Source of the DNA: Marinimicrobium sp. C6131
Lineage (GTDB): Bacteria > Pseudomonadota > Gammaproteobacteria > Pseudomonadales > Cellvibrionaceae
Direction of reading: 5' to 3'
Assembly (NCBI RefSeq): GCF_026153455.1
Contig: NZ_CP110629.1
Location: 558,001 to 622,000 of the forward strand
Length of the DNA stretch: 64,000 nucleotides
This document shows, piece after piece, positions 24,276 through 32,964 of the stretch. The notes beneath the pieces are model-generated. The model was not told the DNA's origin. It saw nothing but the letters and a program-made list of their open reading frames with translations, and searched no databases. The translations under genes were made by a program, and so were the position numbers. Within the stretch, counting starts at the first letter, position 1. The number at the start of each line of letters is the position of its first letter.

Positions 24276-25784
24276 TCACAGCCCCAGCTCGTCGAGCAAC
24301 TCCGGGTCATCAAAATGGCGTCGGCCGATGAAGGCGATAGCGTGAGTGCCCAGTATCCGCAAAGCACCCGGGCTGCGAATGCCCATGGGCCAGAAAACCC
24401 ACCGTTCCAGGCGCTCGGAGCCCGGCAACAGACCGTTTTCGTCAAACGCGGCCACGACCTGGTCGGTGTCGTCGCCCTCCAGAGCCCTCAGTTCGTTGTA
24501 GTCCTGAATCTCAAACGGTACGACGGAAGCGTTCACCGGCCCGGAGGAAATGCCCCGCAAGTGATGGGTATTGGACTCGAGCCACAGTGTCAACCGGGTT
24601 CTGGGATCCAGAGTTTGGCCAATGTGGAAGGGCTCCTGGCCGAGAGGAAGCGAGGGCCGGGGCCGGAATCCCATGGCCGGGAAAAACTGGTACCAGCAGC
24701 CACACAGATGCATCTTGTCGAATCCGATGACCGCCCCTGAGGGCAGCAGGTGCACCCGCCAGGCGATACCATTGTAGCGTCCGGCCAGCAGGTCCAGTGA
24801 GCCTTCCGGGCGTCGTTCGCTGAACCACACGCTATAGATCAGCTGGACCGTGACCTGGTCGCGGTATCGGCCATAGGCGATGTCGGTATACAGTGTCGGT
24901 TTCGATAACCGGGGTTGCAGGTCGCCGGCGTTGCTGACGGATAACCGCAGCGGATGATCGTTGTCGGCGAGTCCACCGTCGTTTGCCTGAACCGCGATGG
25001 TCGGCTGGAAGGCGGTCAGCAACTGTTGCCGTGTCGAGGCATCCATGCGGGGGATGCCGAGCGGGTCGATAGTCTGTTGGCTTAACAGCGTCAGGGCGTT
25101 GCTGGCGGACAGAATCGTGTTTTGTTGACCGAAGTAATGCCATGGGTCCGTTTCAGGGGCATCAGACAGGGGCGCGGTAAATCCGGCCTGACGCCGACTC
25201 AATGTGCGATGTTCTTCAATCACGCCCCGATAAAAGGGCAATGCCGCCAGAGGGTATAACCCCAGCCATCGCTTCCACCCCTGGTAGTGATCCGGTACAT
25301 CGAAAGGCGCCAGCCTCGGTTGCAACAGCTGCTCCGCCACCAGTCGCTCACCACAGTGGATCAGTGCTGCCGAAATGTCCTCGTGGTGTTCTTGCAGTAA
25401 CGGCAGCAGGGCGCGTTGTTGAGACGCCGGCAAGCGCAACCATTCCAGTGTCAGCCCCTCAATGGCCAGTGCGTTCTGATGTTCCAGCCAGGTACGGTAG
25501 GCGGCGGGCGTCATCGACGCTGGAGAAAAGCTCGCCCAGAAGCGGGACGTCCGTAAAAACGGCAACCCCGGGACTCGCGTATGTCGCACATCCAGAGTAC
25601 GCCGGGCTTCCATCGTCTGATCCAGTATCCGATAGATTTTGAGGCAGGTCGCCTCCGGGCTTTCAGCGTCGACCGATGGTGGGGCAGGGGGCGGCACTGT
25701 GCAGCCGGTGAGGCTCAAACACAGAATGACCCATCGCCAGGGGGATGCGAACCACCAACACTGTTCAGACAAAACCGGCTCCAT
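24276..25784 (-). CDS. Uncharacterised lipoprotein, about 502 residues
   Basis: I do not recognise a named family. The N-terminus has a hydrophobic stretch ending in a lipobox LSLTGC, so it is a probable lipoprotein. The rest is globular with many Trp, Arg and Pro. A Cys-Gly-Cys (HLCGCWYQFF) lies in the C-terminal third. There is no obvious catalytic motif. The start is uncertain: ATG 25784 or GTG 25796, neither with a good ribosome-binding site. It converges on the amylase gene. The base composition is like that of its neighbours. Confidence 0.7.
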   Translation of the reverse strand: MEPVLSEQCWWFASPWRWVILCLSLTGCTVPPPAPPSVDAESPEATCLKIYRILDQTMEARRTLDVRHTRVPGLPFLRTSRFWASFSPASMTPAAYRTWLEHQNALAIEGLTLEWLRLPASQQRALLPLLQEHHEDISAALIHCGERLVAEQLLQPRLAPFDVPDHYQGWKRWLGLYPLAALPFYRGVIEEHRTLSRRQAGFTAPLSDAPETDPWHYFGQQNTILSASNALTLLSQQTIDPLGIPRMDASTRQQLLTAFQPTIAVQANDGGLADNDHPLRLSVSNAGDLQPRLSKPTLYTDIAYGRYRDQVTVQLIYSVWFSERRPEGSLDLLAGRYNGIAWRVHLLPSGAVIGFDKMHLCGCWYQFFPAMGFRPRPSLPLGQEPFHIGQTLDPRTRLTLWLESNTHHLRGISSGPVNASVVPFEIQDYNELRALEGDDTDQVVAAFDENGLLPGSERLERWVFWPMGIRSPGALRILGTHAIAFIGRRHFDDPELLDELGL

Positions 25785-25889
25785 CAATGTGTCCACTCTA
25801 TTGAGTACTATAGTGGAATTCCGGGGTGATCTCGAAGAGCGGTTCGTGTAGGATTCAAATCGTATGATAATTACTGAAAAGGACCCGTT

Positions 25890-26849
25890 ATGACCTTCCG
25901 GACTTCCATCATTTCTCTGGTGACTTTAGCGATGGCTTTCCTGCTCGGCTGTCAGTCGCCGGGCAAACCGAACGACACCGGTGCTTATGTCTTTTCCTCC
26001 TTTCGGGGCAATGGGGAGGACGGCCTGCATCTGGCGTACAGTCATGACGGGCTGACCTGGAAAGCGTTGAAAAACGATACGACCTTCCTCGAGCCCGAAG
26101 TCGGTCAGGGACTGATGCGCGATCCTTGCATCATTCAAGGGCCCGAGGGGACCTTTCACATGGTGTGGACCACCGGTTGGTGGGATCAGGGGCTGGGGGT
26201 GGCGCACTCCGATGATCTGGTGAACTGGTCCGAACAACAGTTCGTCCCGGTAATGGCTCATGAACCAACGGCGAGAAATACCTGGGCGCCGGAAATCATC
26301 TGGGATGATCAGAATGATCAGTATGTGATTTATTGGGCCAGCACCATCCCGGGACAATTCCCTGAAACCGCCGATAGTGGCGACGACGGCCTGAACCACC
26401 GGATCTATTACACGACCACCAAAGATTTTCAGACCTACAGCGACACCAAACTGTTCTATGAGCCCGGGTTCAATGTGATTGACTCCACCATCATTCCCGA
26501 TGGGGACGGTTATGTCATGATCCTGAAAGATGAGACTCGTCATCCCGCCGAGAAAAATCTGCGAGTGGCCCGCAGTGACAGTCTCTATGGGCCCTGGACG
26601 GAGCCGTCCGAGCCGTTTACGCCAGAAGGCGTGTGGGTGGAGGGGCCGACCCTGCTCGATCTGGGTGAAGAGGTTATCGTCTATTACGACGAGTACACCA
26701 ACAAACGCTACGGCGCGATGCGCACCCGTGATTTTGATACCTGGACGGATATTTCAGACGAGATCAGCTTCCCGGAGGGAACCCGACACGGGACGGTACT
26801 GCGCGTATCAAACGCGACGTTGGAAGCGTTGTTGGAGGAAGTTGAGTAA
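25890..26849 (+). CDS. GH43-like five-bladed propeller glycosidase, lipoprotein
   Basis: The 319-residue protein has a lipobox LLGC (Cys21) and then a single propeller domain. Motifs such as MRDPCIIQGPEGTFHMVW, NTWAPEIIWDD and VWVEGPTLL match the GH43/GH62/GH32-like clan, with an Asp in the DP motif and a Glu in EGP as likely catalytic residues. The form resembles family 43 enzymes acting on arabinose- or galactose-containing side chains, which occur on rhamnogalacturonan-I. The exact activity cannot be read from sequence. It stands next to the regulator of the rhamnose operon, in convergent orientation. Confidence 0.8.
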   Translation: MTFRTSIISLVTLAMAFLLGCQSPGKPNDTGAYVFSSFRGNGEDGLHLAYSHDGLTWKALKNDTTFLEPEVGQGLMRDPCIIQGPEGTFHMVWTTGWWDQGLGVAHSDDLVNWSEQQFVPVMAHEPTARNTWAPEIIWDDQNDQYVIYWASTIPGQFPETADSGDDGLNHRIYYTTTKDFQTYSDTKLFYEPGFNVIDSTIIPDGDGYVMILKDETRHPAEKNLRVARSDSLYGPWTEPSEPFTPEGVWVEGPTLLDLGEEVIVYYDEYTNKRYGAMRTRDFDTWTDISDEISFPEGTRHGTVLRVSNATLEALLEEVE

Positions 26850-26853
26850 GATT

Positions 26854-26875
26854 GGCGGCACCCTGTGGTGCCGCC
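26854..26875. terminator. Hairpin between convergent GH43-like and DeoR genes
   Basis: A perfect 9-bp stem (GGCGGCACC with GGTGCCGCC, loop CTGT) lies five bases behind the GH43-like stop and 20 bases from the end of the DeoR gene. There is no T-run on either side. It is probably a bidirectional 3'-end structure. Confidence 0.55.
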
Positions 26876-26894
26876 GTCGCTCGTTGCGAGCGTT

Positions 26895-27692
26895 TTATTC
26901 CGCCTGGCTCACGTCAACCAGAATCACTTTGATGTTCTGATCTTCAAAAAAGCGCACGGTCTTTGGATCGGCTTCGCTGTCCGTGATCAGAATGTCCACA
27001 TCCGCGAGCGGACACAGAATGAAGTTGCTGCGCTTGTTGAGCTTGGTGCTGTCCGCCAGGATGATCAACTGATCCGCCTGCTTTTTCAGTTTCTGCTCGG
27101 TCTGGATCAACAGCGGGTCTGATTCCATGACCCCAAACTCGCCAATCCCCGGCGTTCCCATGAACATTTTACTGGCGTGGTAATACTGGATGGTGTCGTT
27201 CTCAAAGGCGCTCAGGATGATGCCCTGTTTCCGGTAGAGCTCCCCGCCGGGCAGGGTAATCTGGTTGTCACTGACTTCCGACAGGTCCTGGGCAAGCACA
27301 AAGGAGTTGGTCAGCACGTTCAGGTGACGGTCGGCCAGAAACTCCTTCATCATGTAGGTCGAGCTACCGCCGTTGATGATGATGAATTCGCCGTCCTCAC
27401 ACAATTTCACCGCTTCCTGTGCGATCAACCGTTTGACATCGGCCCGCTGTTCCTTGGCCGCGAGAAACGCCGAGCCGGAAATGTGCGGGCGACGGACTTT
27501 CCGGTCCTGGACTTTGAGCACCTCGGCCCCGCCCCGGATTTTGCGCAGCTGGCCCTGATTGGACAGCTTGGTGATGTCCCTCCGGATGGTGGCTTCAGAG
27601 GCGTTCAGTTGCGTGGACAGGTCGTTGACACTGACAAACTGTTGTTCGTCGAGAATGTCCAGCAGCAGTTTGTGGCGTTGTTTTTCCAGCAT
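26895..27692 (-). CDS. DeoR-family transcriptional regulator (probable rhamnose regulator)
   Basis: The 265-residue protein has an N-terminal winged helix-turn-helix (about 5-57) with NASEATIRRDITKL. A DeoR sugar-phosphate-binding domain follows, with INGGSSTYMM and ILADSTKLNKRS. DeoR proteins usually repress sugar operons and respond to a phosphorylated intermediate, here perhaps rhamnulose 1-phosphate (inference). It is the last gene behind the rhaEW-rhaI-lutABC-tpiA run and has its own candidate promoter. A TGATCATT motif 23 bases before its start suggests self-control. Confidence 0.9.
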   Translation of the reverse strand: MLEKQRHKLLLDILDEQQFVSVNDLSTQLNASEATIRRDITKLSNQGQLRKIRGGAEVLKVQDRKVRRPHISGSAFLAAKEQRADVKRLIAQEAVKLCEDGEFIIINGGSSTYMMKEFLADRHLNVLTNSFVLAQDLSEVSDNQITLPGGELYRKQGIILSAFENDTIQYYHASKMFMGTPGIGEFGVMESDPLLIQTEQKLKKQADQLIILADSTKLNKRSNFILCPLADVDILITDSEADPKTVRFFEDQNIKVILVDVSQAE

Positions 27693-27714
27693 GGAAGTCG
27701 AGGCCCCGAGATGA

Positions 27715-27722
27715 AATGATCA
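27715..27722 (-). promoter_or_regulatory. Candidate operator TGATCATT before the DeoR gene
   Basis: On the minus strand this reads TGATCATT. The same octamer occurs at 35225 and 45840, both in control regions of this locus. It lies between the candidate promoter and the DeoR start codon, where binding would block transcription. Confidence 0.4.
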
Positions 27723-27747
27723 TGTGAAGGAAATTTGACGAAAAGCT

Positions 27748-27775
27748 AGCATAAAATTGCAGGGAAAACAAACAA
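27748..27775 (-). promoter_or_regulatory. Candidate promoter of the DeoR gene
   Basis: On the minus strand TTGTTT (27770-27775) and TATGCT (27748-27753) are 16 bp apart, in an AT-rich gap between tpiA and the regulator. The start codon is 56 bp downstream of the -10. Confidence 0.45.
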
Positions 27776-27794
27776 AATCAATCATAACCTTTCA

Positions 27795-28604
27795 CTAAAA
27801 GTCTTGGTAGTGGACGTTTTTTGTGGATCTCATTTTGGGCTTGGGCGGCCGAGTCTGAGCGGCCCAGCAGATGTCCAGAAAGTCGGCGGCTTTCAGGGAG
27901 GCACCGCCAATCAGACCGCCATCGACATTGGGCAATGAAAAGATTTCCTCACTGTTGCCGGGTTTGAGACTGCCGCCATAAAGCAGGGTGACGTCATCGG
28001 CGTCCAGGCCGTTGTCAGACAGTTGCGCTCTGATCAAAGCATGGGTGGCCTGAATGTCCGCCAGCTCGGCGGATACCCCGGTACCAATTGCCCACACCGG
28101 CTCATAGGCAATGACCGCGTTGCGGAACGCGTGTGTACCAGAGGTATCAATCACCGCCTGAATCTGGTGGGAGATGACCGATCGGGTCTGCTCCTGTCGT
28201 CGCTCCTGTTCCGTTTCACCGACACACAACACCGGGGTCAGCCCTGCCAACGAAACCAGCTTGAATTTTCCGGCAACGTCGATATCGCTTTCTCCCATGC
28301 GAGCCCGTCGCTCGGAATGTCCGACGATCACATAGCGGCACTGGAGCTCCTTGAGCATGTTGACACTGACTTCACCCGTGAAAGCGCCAATACACTCCGA
28401 GCTGACATCCTGGGCGCCAAGCTGCACGACATCGGGCAATATCGAACGAATGGATTGCAGGTAAGGAAAGGGAGGGCAGACGGCGACCTCCACGTCCTGA
28501 AGCGTCTGGGATTTCAGTCCGTGGCGAAAGTGGGTCGCCCAGAGAATATTGTCGGCCAGGCTGCCGTTCATCTTCCAGTTGCCAATCACCAGGCGTTGTT
28601 TCAC
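27795..28604 (-). CDS. tpiA: Triosephosphate isomerase
   Basis: The 269-residue enzyme interconverts dihydroxyacetone phosphate and glyceraldehyde 3-phosphate. The catalytic residues are Lys11 (GNWKMNG), His96 (VGHSERR) and Glu168 (AYEPVWAIGTG). The phosphate loop LLYGGSLKPGN is also present. The C-terminal 15 residues form a basic extension that most TpiA lack. Its place in the rhamnose operon makes sense, because the aldolase upstream yields dihydroxyacetone phosphate. It may be a second copy beside a housekeeping gene elsewhere (inference). Confidence 0.95.
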   Translation of the reverse strand: MKQRLVIGNWKMNGSLADNILWATHFRHGLKSQTLQDVEVAVCPPFPYLQSIRSILPDVVQLGAQDVSSECIGAFTGEVSVNMLKELQCRYVIVGHSERRARMGESDIDVAGKFKLVSLAGLTPVLCVGETEQERRQEQTRSVISHQIQAVIDTSGTHAFRNAVIAYEPVWAIGTGVSAELADIQATHALIRAQLSDNGLDADDVTLLYGGSLKPGNSEEIFSLPNVDGGLIGGASLKAADFLDICWAAQTRPPKPKMRSTKNVHYQDF

Positions 28605-28654
28605 GGTCTACTCCAAAAAATTCAACGGATTCGGTATCAATCAATAGGAGTTGG

Positions 28655-29311
28655 TCACTGGGGCAGGGACTCAACAATCAGGTAATCGGTCCGGCGCGGT
28701 CCATGGGCGCCAATCTGAATCTGTTGCTCGATATCGGCGGTCCTGGAGGGGCCGGTGACCAGGTTGACTGTTCGCGGCAGAGGCTGACCGTCGTGCAGTC
28801 TCTCCCAGGCATCTTCCTGAAAGCGGACAATGTCCCGCTTGTCGATCAACACAATCAGCCGCTCCACCAGAAACAACAACCTGCTCGGGCAGTCACGACT
28901 CAGGGACATGATGGTCCCGGTTTCAGCCATCGCCGAGTGGGCGCGCACCAGCCCCCAACTCTGAACCGGCTGTGGTGTGTCGTCGGAAAGGGTCAGTGAT
29001 CCCCAATCGGATTGGCTCGCGGCGATTTGGGGGGACAGCGACAGGGTGGGGGGAACGCTCTGACTGTCCGCCTCGCGCTCCAGCCAGTGCTGAACCTGCT
29101 CCAGATTTTCCAGCTCGGTCACCACGGCGCCGTTGCGCTGGGCTTCACTGATAAAGCGTGAGACGGTTTCCACATGGCTGAGTGCCGGTTGGGCCGGCGT
29201 GTCGGCCTGCGTCTCACACAGTGTTTTGAAGGCCGCTTCCAGGTCCTCGCCCGCGTGGTCGCTGCCGATGGACTGACGAATGCGCTCGATAATACGGGTG
29301 CGACTATCCAT
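28655..29311 (-). CDS. lutC: Lactate utilisation protein LutC
   Basis: The 218-residue protein is of the LUD (YkgG/DUF162) family, with ETGTIMSLSRDCPSRLLFLVER and VTGPSRTADIEQQ as recognisable blocks. LutC is the third part of the LutABC complex that oxidises L-lactate to pyruvate. The start overlaps the end of lutB by eight bases, showing translational coupling. The N-terminal half is less conserved, as usual in this family. Confidence 0.93.
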   Translation of the reverse strand: MDSRTRIIERIRQSIGSDHAGEDLEAAFKTLCETQADTPAQPALSHVETVSRFISEAQRNGAVVTELENLEQVQHWLEREADSQSVPPTLSLSPQIAASQSDWGSLTLSDDTPQPVQSWGLVRAHSAMAETGTIMSLSRDCPSRLLFLVERLIVLIDKRDIVRFQEDAWERLHDGQPLPRTVNLVTGPSRTADIEQQIQIGAHGPRRTDYLIVESLPQ

Positions 29312-30755
29312 GGCGACGGTTCTCCGGGTGCGATTGACGTTGTGGCTGTTGCCGCCACTGTGTCTGGAAGCTGGACCCCTGGGGCGCGGAGAAATCCCGG
29401 TACCGGGTCCAGCTGGACATCATGGGTAGCGAGCGGAAACGTCCCCGGTTGCCCGCCAGCCAACGCATTACCTTCACCGCCGGACTGGTCAGGTGTCGAT
29501 AGAGGCCGGGGCGGCGGCTCAGCCGGCAGAACAGTCTGACGGCCAGGGTTGATGCCTTGGGCTTCGTTGCTTCACGCTGCTCCTTATCCCGCAACTTGCG
29601 CATCAGGCCGGGCAGGGGAATTCGCACCGGGCACACCGACTCGCAGCGCCCGCAGAAGGTACTGGCATTGGGCAGCTGATAGTCATCCTTCCCGTGGCGC
29701 AGCAGGGGGGTAAGCACGGCGCCCATGGGGCCGGGGTAGACGCTGTTATAGGTGTGCCCGCCCACGGACTGATAGACCGGGCAGTGATTCATACAGGCAC
29801 CGCAGCGAATGCAGTGCAGCATGTCCTGGAATTCCGTGCCCAGAATTTCTGTGCGCCGGTTGTCCATCAGGACGATGTGAAAGTTCTCCGGCCCGTCTTT
29901 ATCCTGGGCGCCCTTGGGGCCGGTAAAAAAAGTGGTGTAGGTGGTAATGTCCTGCCCGGTGGCGCTGCGGGCCAGCACCCGGAGGATCGCGCTGGCGTCT
30001 TTCCAGGTGGGTATCACCTTGTCGATGGATGTGGTCACGATATGGGTTTTGGGCAGAGTGGCGGTCAGGTCGCCATTGCCCTCATTGGTCACAATCGCGG
30101 CGGTGCCGGTTTCGGCAATCAACATATTGGCGCCGGTGATCCCCACATCCGCCTGCAGGAATCGTTCACGGATAACATCCCGCGCTTCGTTGACGATGGA
30201 CTCGACCGCGTCGAGATCCCGCTCGCCCAGCGGGTGATTTTCACGGAACAGGGCCTGAACCTGGGCCTTGGTTTTGTGCAATGCCGGGGCGACGATGTGG
30301 CTGGGTCGTTCGTGTGCCAGTTGAATGACGTATTCGCCCAGATCGGTTTCCTGGGGTTCAATACCGGCTTCCTCGAGCGCCTCATTCAGCTCGACTTCCT
30401 CGCCCACCATGGACTTGCCCTTGGTGACGGTTTTGGCCTCGTACTGACGACACAGCCCGACGACGGTCTCGCGCATCTGCTCGGGGGTTTCGACCCAATG
30501 GACCTGCCCGCCGGCTTCCTGCACTTTCTTTTCAAAGTGCAGCAGGTAGACATCCAGATTTTTCAGCGCACGTTGGCGCGCGCGCAGAGCGCGATCGCGC
30601 ATGGCTTCGAAGTTGGGCACCCGCTCGATCGCCGCCTGGCGTTTGTGCACAAAACCCGAGCCGGCCTTTTCCAGGGCCTGCTGCAGGTTGTCGTCATCCA
30701 GGGCGCCCCGGGAGCGGGCGATGAAGTCCGGTTCCTGTATCTCGACACCGCTCAT
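29304..30755 (-). CDS. lutB: Lactate utilisation iron-sulfur protein LutB
   Basis: The 483-residue protein has an N-terminal LUD domain (with KGKSMVGEEVELNEALE and ITGANMLIAETGT). A double [4Fe-4S] ferredoxin-like segment follows: CIRCGACMNHCPVY and CGRCESVCPVRIPL. A C-terminal DUF3390-like tail ends the protein. It acts with LutA and LutC in the cytoplasm as an L-lactate oxidoreductase. It overlaps lutA by four bases (ATGA) and lutC by eight. Confidence 0.95.
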   Translation of the reverse strand: MSGVEIQEPDFIARSRGALDDDNLQQALEKAGSGFVHKRQAAIERVPNFEAMRDRALRARQRALKNLDVYLLHFEKKVQEAGGQVHWVETPEQMRETVVGLCRQYEAKTVTKGKSMVGEEVELNEALEEAGIEPQETDLGEYVIQLAHERPSHIVAPALHKTKAQVQALFRENHPLGERDLDAVESIVNEARDVIRERFLQADVGITGANMLIAETGTAAIVTNEGNGDLTATLPKTHIVTTSIDKVIPTWKDASAILRVLARSATGQDITTYTTFFTGPKGAQDKDGPENFHIVLMDNRRTEILGTEFQDMLHCIRCGACMNHCPVYQSVGGHTYNSVYPGPMGAVLTPLLRHGKDDYQLPNASTFCGRCESVCPVRIPLPGLMRKLRDKEQREATKPKASTLAVRLFCRLSRRPGLYRHLTSPAVKVMRWLAGNRGRFRSLPMMSSWTRYRDFSAPQGSSFQTQWRQQPQRQSHPENRRHG

Positions 30756-31570
30756 GATGTTTTCCCCGAGTCGGCGGCGGTTTCGCCGATAGCGGGCGTG
30801 GCGAGATCACCCGCCAGCACTTCGGCAATGTGACGCACCTGAACCACGGGGTTGCCAGAGGCCGGATCGGTCTCCCTGTGCAGCTTGCCGGCGATATTCA
30901 ACAGGCAGGACAGGTCGCCGCCCAGCACCATGGAGGCACCCGATTGTTGAATGTTCCGGGTTTTGTCGCCGACCATACGGTTGGACACATCCGAGTACTT
31001 GACGCAGAAAGTGCCGCCAAAGCCACAGCAGACATCGGTGTCGGCCATCTCGGTCACCTCGACCCCTGAACACTGCTTCAACAGACGACGCGGCTGCTGT
31101 TTGATGCCCAACTCGCGCAGGCCGGCGCAGCTATCGTGGTAGGTCACTTTCTGTGAACTCAAGTCGATGTTGGGGGTGTCCGGCATATAGTCCAGCACAT
31201 CCGTGAGAAAACTGGTCAGCTCAAACACCTTGCGGCAAAAGGACTCGACCTCGGCGCGTCGGGGATCCCCGGCGAACAGTTCGGGGTAGTGCTCCCTGAT
31301 CATGCCTCCGCAGGAGCCGGACGGCGTGACGACGTAATCAAAGTCTTTGAAACTCTGCACAATGTTCCAGGCCAATGCGCGCGTCTCGTCGGGAAGCCCG
31401 TTGTTGAACGCGACCTGTCCGCAGCAACTCTGTTCCGGCACGCTGACGGTGCAACCCGCCTGCTCCAACAGTTTTACAGTCGCAAAGCCGATGCTGGGCC
31501 GTATCAGGTCCACCGGGCAGGTAATAAACAGGCCGACTTGAGGGCCTTGTGATGACTGGTTATTCGACAT
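30752..31570 (-). CDS. lutA: Lactate utilisation CCG-domain protein LutA
   Basis: The 272-residue protein has two cysteine-rich CCG domains: EQSCCGQVAFNNG in the first half and DTDVCCGFGGTFCVKYSD in the second, with further Cys in PSGSCGG and YHDSCAG. These bind a non-cubane iron-sulfur cluster in the wider family. It is the first lut gene and lies 78 bp behind rhaI. In this setting its likely substrate source is the L-lactate made from rhamnose via lactaldehyde. Confidence 0.95.
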   Translation of the reverse strand: MSNNQSSQGPQVGLFITCPVDLIRPSIGFATVKLLEQAGCTVSVPEQSCCGQVAFNNGLPDETRALAWNIVQSFKDFDYVVTPSGSCGGMIREHYPELFAGDPRRAEVESFCRKVFELTSFLTDVLDYMPDTPNIDLSSQKVTYHDSCAGLRELGIKQQPRRLLKQCSGVEVTEMADTDVCCGFGGTFCVKYSDVSNRMVGDKTRNIQQSGASMVLGGDLSCLLNIAGKLHRETDPASGNPVVQVRHIAEVLAGDLATPAIGETAADSGKTS

Positions 31571-31648
31571 AATTATCCGTCTGATTCACAGCGACCGGGA
31601 GAGGAAAAAACGGTGCCGGCCGACACATTGAAGCCGGCACCCAACGCG

Positions 31649-32941
31649 CTACACAATACCGGAACGGCTGCCACCAGCGTCCGGGCGAGCCACCGCCGCC
31701 TGCTCGCGGTACCGGGAGGCCCGGTAGGTGGCGAGCGGATTGATCGCGGCGTTTTTCCGGTAACGGGCCATGGCCAGAATCGGAGAAACGTCGACGTTGA
31801 ACGCTTCTTTCAGTGTGTTGCTCGCCATCAGGGCATCATTGTCCTGCTGGTAACCTTCAAGTGCCGTGCGGTCAACCAGTAGGGCCTTGATGTAAGAGCG
31901 CTGCACCTCAATCGCGGAATTGATCAGACTTTCGATCGGATCGGTGACATTGTGCGATTGGTCGAGCATATAGGCCGGTGAAAAACCGGGCTGTTTGCGG
32001 TGCTCGGCATCCACCAGTTCGTTGAAGATCAGGAACTGCTGGTAGGGATGAATGGAGCCGCTGTCCAGATCATCATCACCGTACTTGCTGTCGTTGAAGT
32101 GGAAACCGCCGAGCTTCTTGAATTGAATCAGCCGCGAGACGATCATCTCGATATTGACGTTGGGCGCGTGATGGCCCAGATCCACCAGAGACTTGCACCG
32201 CTCGCCGGTTTCCATGGCCGCCAGGATGTTGCTGCCCCAGTCCTGAATGACCGTGGAGTAGAAGGCCGGTTCGAACACCTTGTGTTCCAGGTGCATTTCC
32301 CAGTCACCGGGCAGGGCGGCGTAAATGGCCTTGGCGCTGTCCAGGTAGCGCTCAAACGCGCGTTGGAAGTGTTGTTGGCCCGGATGGTTTGAGCCATCGC
32401 CGACCCAGACCGTCAGGGTATCGGAGCCCAATTGCTTGCCCCACTCGATCACCTGGATGTTGTGGGCGATGGCCTGCTCGCGGACCGCCGCACTGGTGTG
32501 GGTGAGGCTGCCGTACTTGTAGGACTGCGCCTGGTCCGGCTGATCCTGGAAGGTGTTGGAGTTCACGGAACTCCAGCTCAGGCCGTAGCTGTCGGAGTGG
32601 GCTTTCAGTTCACTGAAGTCATCCACCACGTCCCAGGGAAAGTGGGGCGAAATGGCGCTGGCACAGCCCGAGAGCTGATGGATGACCGCGCAGTCTTCCA
32701 CTTTCTCAAAGATGTTCCGCGGTTCACCGATGCCGGGGAAGCGGGCAAAGCGGGTACCGCCGGTGCCGGTGCCCCAGGAGGGTACGGCAATGTCGAAGGC
32801 CTGCGCTTTTTCGGTCAGAGCGTTGATATCAACGCCCTTGCGGGAGAGCTGCTCGCCCAGAACCTCAAAATCCCGGTTGAGATCGGAGACCAGTTTGTCA
32901 TTGTGCGCCGAGAGGACGTCAGGCTGAATGGCGTATTTCAT
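31649..32941 (-). CDS. rhaI: L-rhamnose isomerase (RhaI type)
   Basis: The 430-residue TIM-barrel isomerase converts L-rhamnose to L-rhamnulose. It is the RhaI type known from Pseudomonas stutzeri and Bacillus, not the RhaA type of E. coli. Metal-binding and catalytic blocks include VWVGDGSNHPGQQ, WEMHLEHKVFEPAFYSTVIQ, LVDLGHHAPNVNIE and GFHFNDSKYGDDDLDSG. There is no signal peptide. It follows the fused aldolase gene after 23 bases. Confidence 0.95.
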   Translation of the reverse strand: MKYAIQPDVLSAHNDKLVSDLNRDFEVLGEQLSRKGVDINALTEKAQAFDIAVPSWGTGTGGTRFARFPGIGEPRNIFEKVEDCAVIHQLSGCASAISPHFPWDVVDDFSELKAHSDSYGLSWSSVNSNTFQDQPDQAQSYKYGSLTHTSAAVREQAIAHNIQVIEWGKQLGSDTLTVWVGDGSNHPGQQHFQRAFERYLDSAKAIYAALPGDWEMHLEHKVFEPAFYSTVIQDWGSNILAAMETGERCKSLVDLGHHAPNVNIEMIVSRLIQFKKLGGFHFNDSKYGDDDLDSGSIHPYQQFLIFNELVDAEHRKQPGFSPAYMLDQSHNVTDPIESLINSAIEVQRSYIKALLVDRTALEGYQQDNDALMASNTLKEAFNVDVSPILAMARYRKNAAINPLATYRASRYREQAAVARPDAGGSRSGIV

Positions 32942-32964
32942 GATTATTTTCCTGCTGGCTCGGG

